26,510 nt of DNA from a virus: the IMG/VR virus record IMGVR_UViG_3300037341_000246, positions 1 through 26,510 of that record; one strand, written 5' to 3'. The notes beneath the pieces are model-generated. The model ran no database searches. It was not told where the DNA came from and was given only the letters and a program-made list of their open reading frames with translations. Within the stretch, counting starts at the first letter, position 1. The number at the start of each line of letters is the position of its first letter. Shown in pieces: positions 7,915-14,838 of the stretch. The position numbers were made by a program, and so were the translations under genes.

Positions 7915-8541
7915 TTAGGGGGGATTACAGGCTTTAAAAACTCCTCCTCCAATTCGCCTGCGTCCGCCAATCCCGTAGGTCTGTAGACTGAGAGATTCTT
8001 TGGGTTCTAAAGTTCTGAATTCAACCGAAAATCCCTTAGTTAGCTCTCCTCGAATGTGGAACGAAACTTTCTTCCCCAAGAATGGCGTGCTTTCAACGTT
8101 CAGTGCTTTCATTTGCTTGCCAAGGGTGACCCCAAATTCAAAAGGAAGGGGTTCTCCCCCACGCTTGCGAGCTTCAACCTGAGCAAAGGTCACGACGCGA
8201 GAGGATAGGGTCGATTGCGGCACGATCGGCTCGCCCTCAACACTCCCTAACTGAATCAGCGAAGTTCCGACACGGATGACCCGATCGCTCATGGCAGCGA
8301 CCAGCTCGGGAACCCGATCGCTTGGCGAGCGAAGGTGCAGGCGACTACCTGGGTGCAAGAAGAGCGATCGCCCGCCATAATCGCCATTAATCCCGCCCAG
8401 TTGCCAGTGCCAATCGCGATCGACTTTGAGGGGCGGGTAAATGGCAACCAACCCAGAATAGAGCCAATATTGATAATCTGCGGGAATCGAATATCCCTGT
8501 ATCTCCCAGTAGAGATCGACTGGGGGTGTGGTAATTTCCAT
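7915..8541 (-). CDS. cas6: Cas6-family CRISPR RNA endonuclease (Cmx6-like)
   Basis: A 208-aa protein, near the usual Cas6 length. Seen: the N-terminal DLYWEIQGYSIPADYQYWLY, SRLHLRSPSDRVPEL and VPQSTLSSRVVTF blocks fit the Cas6/Cmx6 family. The C-terminus carries the glycine-rich RAMP loop GIGGRRRIGGGVF at residues 190-202. Family knowledge: Cas6 cuts CRISPR transcripts within repeats and often stays bound to the crRNA handle. The gene is divergent from the cas11-csf2-csf3 set, with only 68 bp between the starts, so both may share a control region. Type IV-B loci normally lack cas6. The intact array at 603-858 is the only substrate candidate seen here. A catalytic histidine cannot be assigned with confidence. 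Confidence 0.85.
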   Translation of the reverse strand: MEITTPPVDLYWEIQGYSIPADYQYWLYSGLVAIYPPLKVDRDWHWQLGGINGDYGGRSLFLHPGSRLHLRSPSDRVPELVAAMSDRVIRVGTSLIQLGSVEGEPIVPQSTLSSRVVTFAQVEARKRGGEPLPFEFGVTLGKQMKALNVESTPFLGKKVSFHIRGELTKGFSVEFRTLEPKESLSLQTYGIGGRRRIGGGVFKACNPP

Positions 8542-8609
8542 CGCTTTGCAGCTAGTAGAGAAGGACTAGAGGTGTGGTAGAGTGTAGGATAGCAGATTAT
8601 CTCAAATAA
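8542..8609. promoter_or_regulatory. Divergent intergenic region between cas6 and the csf operon
   Basis: These 68 bp must hold the 5' signals of both cas6 and the cas operon unless they are read from further away. I see no strong consensus promoter and no good Shine-Dalgarno sequence before the ATG at 8610. The sequence just before that ATG (ATTATCTCAAATAA) is AT-rich. No TCTAA-NN-TTAGA palindrome is present, so these cas genes are not obviously in that regulon. Confidence 0.4.
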
Positions 8610-9260
8610 ATGCCATCACAAATTCCCCGATTTTATGGAATAACAGGTGCGCCCAACCCTGGATACGGCGCACTTTCGGCAATAATTGCCGCCGCCTATC
8701 TTTGCCGCAATCGCACGCAGTCGCAACTCAACGACCCCCTAAAACGATGGGAGCGCCTACCTGGATTGATTCGGGATGCCGCGAGCAAGGCTGACCCTGA
8801 TGCGCCAATGGAATCGTTTGTGTCAAACCTTTGTCGGCTCGCTAACGCTCCAGGTATTGCCCCCCGCGCTCTGAATTGGATTGTGCGCGGCGACCCAAGC
8901 CGCCCAGTTTTTTCCTGTCACCTTCCCAGTAGCGCGCAAAGCATAGGAGAGGCAATCCCAAAACCCGTGACGGAAGATGACTTGCCTCGTGCTTTTGGAT
9001 ATCAGCGCGATCGTGATGGCATTCAAACTGACGAACTCATCGAGCCGGACGACGCACAATATCTCGCCGTAGGAAACTTCTCGGTTCTTGCACATGATGC
9101 GTGCAATCATATGGGTTGCACGCCATTTGACTTAGTGGAATCCGCTCGCGAGCAATATCACGCGATCGCCACTTTTGTCCGCCTCAAAATTGAGGAGTCC
9201 TCGGCTTTGAAGCAATCCGAACCCGAACTCGAAACTATAGAAGTTGTTCCTAATTCCTGA
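8610..9260 (+). CDS. Candidate type IV small subunit (Cas11-like), first gene of the csf operon
   Basis: A 216-aa, mostly helical protein that I do not recognise by sequence. It begins PSQIPRFYGITGAPNPGYGA and has helical stretches at about residues 18-35, 45-75 and 165-200. Its TGA stop overlaps the ATG of csf2 by one base, so the two are translationally coupled. In type IV-B loci the gene directly before csf2 is usually the small subunit cas11, and length and helicity fit. The call is therefore positional. The N-terminal GITGAPNPGYGALSAIIAAA stretch is unusual for a plain small subunit, so an unrelated ancillary protein is possible. It has no nuclease motif and no zinc-binding cysteines. 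Confidence 0.45.
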   Translation: MPSQIPRFYGITGAPNPGYGALSAIIAAAYLCRNRTQSQLNDPLKRWERLPGLIRDAASKADPDAPMESFVSNLCRLANAPGIAPRALNWIVRGDPSRPVFSCHLPSSAQSIGEAIPKPVTEDDLPRAFGYQRDRDGIQTDELIEPDDAQYLAVGNFSVLAHDACNHMGCTPFDLVESAREQYHAIATFVRLKIEESSALKQSEPELETIEVVPNS

Positions 9261-10504
9261 TGGCTAAAAAGAAGAAAACCCAATCTCTCGATCTCCCCCA
9301 TTTCGACTTCGATCTCGGGCAACGGCGTCGAATTAGCTTCATCATACGATTGAAGCTTACCGCCCCTCTGTCCCATATTATGCCCGTAGTGAATGCTGGG
9401 AATCGCAGTGCATTCAATAAAATAGGCGTGGTTGGTCTTGACGGTCGTCCGACAGAGGTTCCTATCTTATCAAGCGCCTCATTTCGCACGCTTTGTTTGC
9501 GCGAGGCGGGAATCGGTAAAACGCTGGAAGCCCTGCAAATCCAAGTCCCAAAAGACGTCCACAATACTTTGTTTAGCGGTGGGTTTGCTAGTGCGGGGGA
9601 TAGCAATGAAAATAACATGGAGCTTTACGAACAACTAGAACGCTATTTCGCCCCCCTCGCCGTTGTTGGGTGCTGCAAACCCGCTGGCGTGTTTGGTAGC
9701 GGAAAAACTCAATACGTTCATGGGCAAATAGACATTGGGCATTTTTATTTGAAATGCTTTGAATCCGCAACGCTTTTGCCCACGCGATTTTTGGGAGAAG
9801 AAGAAGTCGAAGCAATTGCTGAACTTCGACGAGACAAGGCGGCGCTCGATCGACTCAGAAGCCCGGATGGATTCAGAGATGTTCTGATTGACGGATCTAA
9901 TGATGAAAAAGCCCAGCATCGTATTGCGCGGCGAGAATATCAAGAAAAACTAACGCAATATTCTGCTTTGATTCGCCGCAAGCTCCCCCCTTATGGTCGA
10001 TGGTTGGCTGATTATCATTTCACCCGCAGAGACGCGGGTGAAAACCCAAAAATTAAACACCTTGTTGCCGAGCCTGCTGCTCCTCTTCTTGAGGCTGAGG
10101 CGTCTGCTCCCAGTCCCAAAAAGACTAAAGATACGAGCAAGATGATCGCCTCATCGGAGGTTGCTGTGGCGGGAGCAGAATTTGTGAGTCAATGGCACTC
10201 CGTGCCAATGGGAATCACTGAGGTTGGTCTAGGATTTATTGCCTTTGCTTTTAGCGAGTTCTCAAGTCACCCTGCCGTTGGTGGCCAGGCGGCACGAGGT
10301 GCGGGCGGATATCCTGAAATCGATGTCTGGCACGCGATCGATGGCGAGCCGCAGGGCTTATATTTGAGTGCGAGTAACAATACTCAGCATTTTAGCCCTC
10401 AAGCCGAACAAGACTTGCAGCGATATCTCAATTATCTTGACCGCTATCGCGACTGGCTGGCAGAAGCCGCCGAACCTGCTCGGGCATTCCTGGGGGCGGG
10501 TTGA
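9260..10504 (+). CDS. csf2: Csf2 (Cas7-like backbone subunit, type IV)
   Basis: The 414-aa protein is a RAMP of the Cas7 type. Seen: an N-terminal strand IRLKLTAPLSHIMPVVNAGN followed by EVPILSSASFRTLCLREAGI, the order found in Csf2, where a TPL-His strand precedes a P-x-[LI]-S-x-x-x-[FL]-R helix. Later it has VGCCKPAGVFGSGKTQYVHG and a glycine-rich FSSHPAVGGQAARGAGGYPE loop. Family knowledge: Csf2 polymerises along the guide RNA to form the backbone of the type IV complex. It is longer than typical Csf2, and residues about 272-295 (with APSPKKTKDTSK) look like a disordered insertion. The gene overlaps its neighbours by one base on both sides (TGATG junctions), a tight operon. Confidence 0.75.
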   Translation: MAKKKKTQSLDLPHFDFDLGQRRRISFIIRLKLTAPLSHIMPVVNAGNRSAFNKIGVVGLDGRPTEVPILSSASFRTLCLREAGIGKTLEALQIQVPKDVHNTLFSGGFASAGDSNENNMELYEQLERYFAPLAVVGCCKPAGVFGSGKTQYVHGQIDIGHFYLKCFESATLLPTRFLGEEEVEAIAELRRDKAALDRLRSPDGFRDVLIDGSNDEKAQHRIARREYQEKLTQYSALIRRKLPPYGRWLADYHFTRRDAGENPKIKHLVAEPAAPLLEAEASAPSPKKTKDTSKMIASSEVAVAGAEFVSQWHSVPMGITEVGLGFIAFAFSEFSSHPAVGGQAARGAGGYPEIDVWHAIDGEPQGLYLSASNNTQHFSPQAEQDLQRYLNYLDRYRDWLAEAAEPARAFLGAG

Positions 10505-11286
10505 TGGAGTTTTTGTCCGTATCTTGCGAGCTTCAGTCCCCTCTCGGGGTGACGGACGATTGGAGTCCCGATCTCGGAGCGCTGCTAGAAAGATTGTGGT
10601 GGGATGTTCATGGAATTCCCGGCGACAGCAACCTCGTCTCCGCCCCCACTCTGCGCCATGCGCCGATCCCGCTAGCATGGGGCGTGCTGCGATCGCCGAA
10701 CAAGACCGATCCACAAGGACTCGCAACTGAATGGGACGACCCCCGCCCGCGCGCCGACTTGCCTGCTGATTGGCATTGGTGTTCGAGTAGTCCGATATAC
10801 CGTTACAGTCACCACACCACCCAGCCAATTCGCCGCGCATGGCGACCGCAGCGAACCCGGCACTTGTTGCTCGACGATGGAGCAAAATGGAATAGCTCGT
10901 CGGGAAATTATAAATCCTACGATTTGCAAGCCCCCGGACGCTGCCTCGACTCGCCAATCCGCTGGCATTGCGTTGGCAATCGAGATGGAATTGCCGAGCT
11001 TTTATCTTATTGTTCGGCGATCGGGCGCAATCGCAAAGCGGGACAAGGGCAAATCCGTCCGGGGAGTTGGCGCATCGAACCTGTTGAGCGAGATTTTAGC
11101 TTGCTCAGCCCGCAGGGGGCGATCGTTCGCCCCGTCCCCGTTCGATTGGGAGAGACCTATGGGATAATCCGAACTTGGTGCTGGCGACCGCCAGGAACGC
11201 TTAGGGAATTTGCGGAGCCGTGCTGGATGCCTCAGATCGTTCGCTTCGCCCCGCCGATTTCCCCTGTGTCGGAGGTTTGGCAGTAA
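10504..11286 (+). CDS. csf3: Csf3 (Cas5-like subunit, type IV)
   Basis: A 260-aa Cas5-type RAMP. The ATG at 10504 is chosen over the TTG one codon earlier because it overlaps the csf2 stop in a TGATG junction. Seen: an N-terminal strand FLSVSCELQSPLGV, the block RHAPIPLAWGVL at about residues 58-69, and a C-terminal glycine-rich loop AIGRNRKAGQGQIRPGSW, followed by RDFSLLSPQGAIVRPVPVRL. This matches the Csf3 layout, in which a G-x-x-R-x-x-G-x-G loop precedes a W and a short arginine-proline segment. Family knowledge: Csf3 caps the 5' end of the guide RNA. The stop is followed at once by the IscB element, so transcription into cysH and csf1 may now be interrupted. Confidence 0.75.
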   Translation: MEFLSVSCELQSPLGVTDDWSPDLGALLERLWWDVHGIPGDSNLVSAPTLRHAPIPLAWGVLRSPNKTDPQGLATEWDDPRPRADLPADWHWCSSSPIYRYSHHTTQPIRRAWRPQRTRHLLLDDGAKWNSSSGNYKSYDLQAPGRCLDSPIRWHCVGNRDGIAELLSYCSAIGRNRKAGQGQIRPGSWRIEPVERDFSLLSPQGAIVRPVPVRLGETYGIIRTWCWRPPGTLREFAEPCWMPQIVRFAPPISPVSEVWQ

Positions 11287-11517
11287 ACTACCCGCCACCA
11301 AGCTACAGCTATGGTGGGGGCTTTTAAAGCCCAGAGTTTACCAGGCTAGGTGTTAACTCACTACGTTACGAAAGTCAGGATACCTAAGAATGCGTAGCCA
11401 GTTTTTAGCTCTATCGCTTGCGATTAAACAGGCATATCGGGTCGAAGCCAGTGTCGTAAGCAAGACAAGCTTTCGTAACATTGCCAAGGCTAACATTACC
11501 CGAAAGGAGACTCATTC
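11287..11517 (+). ncRNA. Predicted IscB omega-RNA region
   Basis: The 231 bp before iscB have no gene and have strong local structure. CCACCA at 11295-11300 pairs with TGGTGG at 11312-11317, with AGCT/AGCT continuing the stem, and GGGCTTTTAAAGCCC at 11318-11332 forms a second hairpin. Family knowledge: IscB is guided by an omega-RNA transcribed from directly upstream, with the guide at its 5' end taken from the DNA left of the element. Here the guide would come from the last bases of csf3. The exact RNA ends cannot be read from the sequence. Confidence 0.7.
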
Positions 11518-12804
11518 GTGAGTAAAGTTTTCGTCTTAGATACAAACAAACAGTCTCTTAATCCTGTCCATCCAGGTAGAGCAAGAATGCTGTTATCTCA
11601 AGGGGAAGCCGCTGTATTTCGTCAGTATCCCTTCACGATCATTTTAAAAAAGGAGGTATCGAACTCAAAAATTGAACCACTCAGAATCAAGATTGACCCC
11701 GGTGCAAAAACTACTGGATTGGCAGTTGTTAACGACAGCACTGGGGAAGTCATCTGGGCAGCAGAATTGCAGCATCGTGGTTTTCAGATTAGGGAGGCTT
11801 TAACGTCTCGTCGTCAACTACGACGCTTACGCCGTAACCGCAAAACCCGTTACCGTAAGCCGCGTTTCCTTAACCGCACCCGCCCAAAAGGATGGTTGTC
11901 GCCGTCTCTTAACAGTCGAGTAGCTAACATTCTGACTTGGGTTAAGCGCCTATCATCACTGTGTCAAATCACTGCCATTTCTCAGGAATTGGTGAGGTTT
12001 GACACCCAACAGATGGAAGATGCCGAGATTAGCGGGGTCGGCTATCAGCAGGGAACCTTGGCGGGTTATGAGGTACGCGAGTTTCTCTTAGAGAAGTGGG
12101 ATAGAACCTGTGCCTACTGTGGCGCAAAAGACACCAAGCTTGAAATTGAACATATTCAACCTCGGTCTAAAGGTGGGTCTAATCAAGTCAGCAATCTGTG
12201 TTTAGCTTGTACTTCCTGCAATCAGAAAAAAGGGAATCAAGATATCAAGGATTTCCTGAAAGGTAAGCCCGACTTGTTTAAACGAGTCTTGGCACAAGCC
12301 AAAAGACCTTTGGCTGATACAGCAGCAGTTAACGCAACTCGATGGAATCTGTACGAAAACCTCAAGAAAACAAGCTTACCTGTTGAGGTTGGCACAGGTG
12401 GACGTACTAAGTACAACCGCACTATCCGAGGCTTGGAGAAGACTCACTATTGGGACGCTGCCTGTGTTGGCGTATCAACCCCAGAGCAGTTAATCACGAC
12501 AGGGATTAAGCCCCTCTTGATTGCTGCCAAAGGTCATGGAACTCGTCAGCAATGTCGCACAGACAGATACGGGTTCCCAGTTCGTTATTGCTCTAGAACC
12601 AAATTCCACAAAGGTTTTCAGACAGGTGACCTCGTCAAAGCGGTTGTCACTTCTGGCAAAAAGATTGGAACTTATGTTGGTCGGGTCGCTACTCGTGCCA
12701 CTGGAAGTTTCAATATCTCAACACCTAATGGGCTGGTTCAAGGCATCAGCCACAAATATTGCACACACATTCACAAAAAGGATGGATATTCCTATGCCAA
12801 CTAA
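11518..12804 (+). CDS. iscB: IscB RNA-guided nuclease (RuvC-HNH)
   Basis: The 428-aa protein is complete and looks active. Seen: an N-terminal PLMP-type segment (SLNPVHPGRARMLLSQGEAA, residues 13-32), RuvC-I with Asp60 in IKIDPGAKTTG, an arginine-rich bridge helix (residues 98-117), RuvC-II with Glu157 in ISQELVRFD, an HNH domain at about 195-245 with Cys198/Cys201, His212 in EIEHIQPRSKGG, Asn226 and Cys231/Cys234, and RuvC-III with His310 and Asp313 in THYWDAACVG. Family knowledge: IscB is the likely ancestor of Cas9 and cuts double-stranded DNA guided by the omega-RNA. The start is GTG at 11518, with AAAGGAGACTC upstream. The gene separates csf3 from cysH. Confidence 0.97.
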   Translation: MSKVFVLDTNKQSLNPVHPGRARMLLSQGEAAVFRQYPFTIILKKEVSNSKIEPLRIKIDPGAKTTGLAVVNDSTGEVIWAAELQHRGFQIREALTSRRQLRRLRRNRKTRYRKPRFLNRTRPKGWLSPSLNSRVANILTWVKRLSSLCQITAISQELVRFDTQQMEDAEISGVGYQQGTLAGYEVREFLLEKWDRTCAYCGAKDTKLEIEHIQPRSKGGSNQVSNLCLACTSCNQKKGNQDIKDFLKGKPDLFKRVLAQAKRPLADTAAVNATRWNLYENLKKTSLPVEVGTGGRTKYNRTIRGLEKTHYWDAACVGVSTPEQLITTGIKPLLIAAKGHGTRQQCRTDRYGFPVRYCSRTKFHKGFQTGDLVKAVVTSGKKIGTYVGRVATRATGSFNISTPNGLVQGISHKYCTHIHKKDGYSYAN

Positions 12805-12832
12805 GTGCTGTCCTCCGTTTCCTCCTCCACTA

Positions 12833-12847
12833 ACCGCGAATCGCGGT
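12833..12847. repeat. Right-end hairpin of the IscB element
   Basis: ACCGCGAATCGCGGT is a near-perfect hairpin 29 bp after the iscB stop, followed by GGGGGTCTCCACGGGGG. Such hairpins mark the right ends of IS200/IS605-type elements. Confidence 0.6.
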
Positions 12848-12876
12848 ATAGATGGGGGTCTCCACGGGGGAAGAAG

Positions 12877-13596
12877 ATGAACGCAGTCGAGCGACATGGA
12901 TTTCTGACTCATGCTCGAACGAAACGATTTGCACGAAAAATCCGGCAAGCCCACGAAGTTATCGCCGAGGCATTGAAACTTGCTCCGGCTTTCGTTTCCC
13001 TGAGCTGGGGAAAAGATAGTACGGTGCTTTTGCACTTAGCTCAACAAATCAATCCAAATATTTTGGCGGTTCATTTTTCTACACCATGCCAAAACCTTTT
13101 GGAAGACTATTCCGGGATAGAGAAAGCCTATTGCAATCGATTCCCGACCAACCTCAAGACTGTTGATATTGGCATGGAAATCACCTTGCCTGAAGCAGTA
13201 CGGAGGCAATTAATCTGGCAATCTCACCCTGTCGCTTTGACAGGAATGCGGGCAGAAGAAAACCCCGGCACGCGAGGGAAACACCTCAAAAGTCGTGGGT
13301 TAATTGTTCCTTACAAATCCCCTGAATTAAAAGGCGTGACTGCTGCCCATCCTTTGGGATTTTGGTCGTGGCAAGACGTATGGGCTTATATCTGCGATCG
13401 CGATCTTCCTTACTTACCAAGCTATGACGAGACTTTCATCCACAAATCTCGTAGCCGAACGACCAACGTAATGCCGTTTCTTGGCAACAATTCAGCATCT
13501 CAAAGGCTTGGTAGAATAGACCGAATGAAAATGGAGTCACCAGAAGCTTATGCCTTTTTACAGCAATACTATCCCCACGTCGTTGGCAGCTATTGA
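12877..13596 (+). CDS. cysH: CysH-like PP-loop ATPase, type IV-B ancillary protein
   Basis: A 239-aa protein from the ATG at 12877, which has GGGGGAAGAAG just upstream; the longer frame from 12805 translates transposon-end sequence. Seen: the PP-loop SLSWGKDSTVLL at residues 41-52, a later TGMRAEENPGTRGKH block that fits the PAPS-reductase-like fold, and HPLGFWSWQDVWAYI. The Glu-Cys-Gly-x-His motif needed by sulfonucleotide reductases is missing, so ordinary sulfate reduction is unlikely. Family knowledge: a cysH-like gene accompanies most type IV-B CRISPR loci, with unknown function; PP-loop enzymes adenylate or thiolate their substrates. The ribosome-binding site abuts the IscB right end. 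The gene end overlaps the cupin gene by 47 bp if the cupin uses its first ATG. Confidence 0.85.
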   Translation: MNAVERHGFLTHARTKRFARKIRQAHEVIAEALKLAPAFVSLSWGKDSTVLLHLAQQINPNILAVHFSTPCQNLLEDYSGIEKAYCNRFPTNLKTVDIGMEITLPEAVRRQLIWQSHPVALTGMRAEENPGTRGKHLKSRGLIVPYKSPELKGVTAAHPLGFWSWQDVWAYICDRDLPYLPSYDETFIHKSRSRTTNVMPFLGNNSASQRLGRIDRMKMESPEAYAFLQQYYPHVVGSY

Positions 13597-13948
13597 TCCA
13601 AGCCAGTACCGCGATCGCGCGCCATCCTCCGTCCCCGGTGCCCCCGATGCCACCCTGATCGAGATTGGGTTGGATGCTGACGGGAACCAAATCAACTTGG
13701 TACGGGTTTGTCCGTTCGGGATAATCCCAAATCATACCCATACCTGTGCTAGCGGTATGGGTATTACTGCGGGTTCCGCAGTTGCCACGGGTAAGGAGGG
13801 CGGAGATCGGCAGGTTGGGGTGGGGGATTATATCTTTAAACCCCCCGGCCAAGCGCACGGCTTTCGTGCAGGGTCTCAGGGACTAGAGTTCTTGAGTATC
13901 AGCGATGGCGAGGGCATTGTAGGCGATCGTTGGGATATTGAATATTAA
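13550..13948 (+). CDS. Single-domain cupin protein
   Basis: The 132-aa protein has both cupin motifs: PNHTHTCASGMGITAGSAVA (His-x-His in motif 1) and GDYIFKPPGQAHGFRAG (motif 2, with Pro-x-Gly-x-x-His). These residues would bind a metal. The start is uncertain: ATG at 13550 lies inside cysH, and a TTG near 13583 is possible. The stop is one base before the ATG of csf1, so cupin and csf1 are surely co-transcribed. Cupins include dioxygenases, sugar enzymes and small-molecule sensors, so no reaction can be chosen. Its position between cysH and csf1 makes it a possible extra component of this CRISPR module. I know of no standard type IV locus with a cupin. Confidence 0.85.
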   Translation: MPFYSNTIPTSLAAIDPSQYRDRAPSSVPGAPDATLIEIGLDADGNQINLVRVCPFGIIPNHTHTCASGMGITAGSAVATGKEGGDRQVGVGDYIFKPPGQAHGFRAGSQGLEFLSISDGEGIVGDRWDIEY

Positions 13949-13949
13949 T

Positions 13950-14708
13950 ATGGCTTGCCACCTCTGCGCTCATCCCGACGCGCCGCACCCTCTCAGCATC
14001 GGTAAAGACTTTACCGCCCGCGATCAGTGCTTGAGACCGGACAGCAAGATGATGTGCGATCGCTGCTTTGACCTGATTGCGGGGCGCTATCAATACGCCT
14101 GGTATTGGAATGAGGGGAAGCAAAAATGGTCGCGGATCTTCACCCGCAATCCGAAATACTGGCTGCTGCGCGACCCCCGCGACCTTGAGAGCCCCCGCAA
14201 CCGCCCCTACTTTGGCGCGCTGCGAGATGAGGGCAAAGGCGAGTGGCATGAGCTTTGTGCGATGCCCAGCTACAGGGATGCGCGCGAGTGGCTACTGAAC
14301 CCCCCGGAACCGCCATTTTGTCTGGCGATTGGGATAAGTGGGCAAAAGCACGTCTTGCCTTTTGCCCAGGAAGCCCGCAGCCGCGACTATTTCCCCGTTC
14401 AAGTCGAGACTGAAGCGGTTTGGATCGATCGAGATGAGATCGCGCGGCTAATCGAGAAACTAGAGCTTTTGCTGGCAGCGGGCTTTTCTAAGAAAGAAAT
14501 TTCCGCGTGGGAAAGGCAGCCTTATCCTCGATCTGCCAAAGCGAATCTACTCTGGATAAGCTACGATTCGGAAATGCGTGCGTTCAAGGCTTCGGGGCTG
14601 TTCGATTTAGCGTGCCTGGTGTCCGTTCGCCCCGAACTTTTAGAACCCAAGTCCGATCCCGAACCCGAACCTCAATCCTTGCAACCCTCGCAACTCAGTT
14701 TATTCTGA
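13950..14708 (+). CDS. csf1: Csf1 (type IV large-subunit-like, zinc finger)
   Basis: A 252-aa protein from ATG 13950, one base after the cupin stop. An in-frame TTG at 13938 is rejected because it adds only four residues inside the cupin gene. Seen: a zinc-binding pattern with Cys3/Cys6 and Cys36/Cys39 around the FTARD block, then PFCLAIGISGQKHVLPFAQE at about residues 123-142, followed by YFPVQVETEAVWIDRDEIAR and LLAAGFSKKEISAW. Together these fit Csf1, the signature protein of type IV CRISPR-Cas, which has a FT-D zinc finger and a serine-glycine-K-H block. The C-terminal 30 residues are an acidic, proline-rich tail ending QLSLF. In most type IV-B loci csf1 lies near csf2; here an IscB insertion and two genes separate them. 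Confidence 0.75.
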   Translation: MACHLCAHPDAPHPLSIGKDFTARDQCLRPDSKMMCDRCFDLIAGRYQYAWYWNEGKQKWSRIFTRNPKYWLLRDPRDLESPRNRPYFGALRDEGKGEWHELCAMPSYRDAREWLLNPPEPPFCLAIGISGQKHVLPFAQEARSRDYFPVQVETEAVWIDRDEIARLIEKLELLLAAGFSKKEISAWERQPYPRSAKANLLWISYDSEMRAFKASGLFDLACLVSVRPELLEPKSDPEPEPQSLQPSQLSLF

Positions 14709-14710
14709 GC

Positions 14711-14742
14711 CTGAAATCTCCACCCGCCTGTGGAGATTTCAG
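14711..14742. terminator. Stem-loop after csf1
   Basis: CTGAAATCTCCAC at 14711-14723 pairs perfectly with GTGGAGATTTCAG at 14730-14742 around a 6-nt loop, starting two bases after the csf1 stop. No strong T run follows, so it may act as an RNA-stabilising or weak terminator structure. Confidence 0.65.
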
Positions 14743-14746
14743 CACC

Positions 14747-14788
14747 AAGCCTCCGTTACGATCTAACATTAGATTATGACGGAGGCTT
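14747..14788. promoter_or_regulatory. Nested inverted repeat enclosing palindrome site 2
   Basis: AAGCCTCCGT at 14747-14756 and ACGGAGGCTT at 14779-14788 form a perfect 10-bp arm pair. The 22 bp between them contain the TCTAACATTAGA palindrome (14762-14773). The same DNA could be a terminator for csf1 (arms followed by CTTCTT) and an operator for the next gene. Confidence 0.6.
14762..14773. promoter_or_regulatory. Palindrome TCTAACATTAGA (site 2)
   Basis: This TCTAA-NN-TTAGA palindrome lies 65 bp before the gene at 14839 and one base before a weak -35 element. Its distance to the -10 box (25 bp) is close to the 29 bp at site 5, which fits a protein bound at the upstream edge of a promoter. 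Confidence 0.6.
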
Positions 14789-14804
14789 CTTAATATGCTA
14801 TAAT
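14775..14804 (+). promoter_or_regulatory. Promoter of the gene at 14839
   Basis: A perfect -10 box TATAAT at 14799-14804 is preceded by a weak -35 (TATGAC, 14775-14780) with 18 bp between. The weak -35 beside a palindrome suggests activator help. Confidence 0.55.
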
Positions 14805-14838
14805 TTAGGTAGCAAGCATTAGATGGCAAGTAGGAAAA

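Larger units (their letters stand above)
11287..12870 (+). mobile_element. IscB element (IS200/IS605-like, no TnpA) inserted in the cas operon
   Basis: The element consists of an upstream structured region, the iscB gene and a short 3' end with a hairpin. No TnpA transposase is present, so movement would need one supplied in trans. The left limit is set just after the csf3 stop, before the hairpin at 11295-11317. The right limit is estimated at the GGGTCTCCACGGGGG stretch, typical of such right ends, which ends about 7 bp before the cysH ATG. Both limits are estimates. Confidence 0.75.

Noticed and set aside
10358-10957. Minus-strand 199-aa frame overlapping csf2 and csf3
   Set aside because: It lies wholly opposite two tightly coupled cas genes and its composition (Arg, Ser and Cys rich) is that of a shadow frame.
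12805-12876. Upstream extension of cysH to 12805
   Set aside because: It starts at a non-ATG codon right after the iscB stop and translates the transposon end hairpin. The ATG at 12877 with GGGGGAAGAAG is better.
12877-13596. Ordinary sulfate-assimilation PAPS reductase
   Set aside because: The PP-loop is present, but the cysteine motif needed for reduction is missing and the gene sits in a cas operon.
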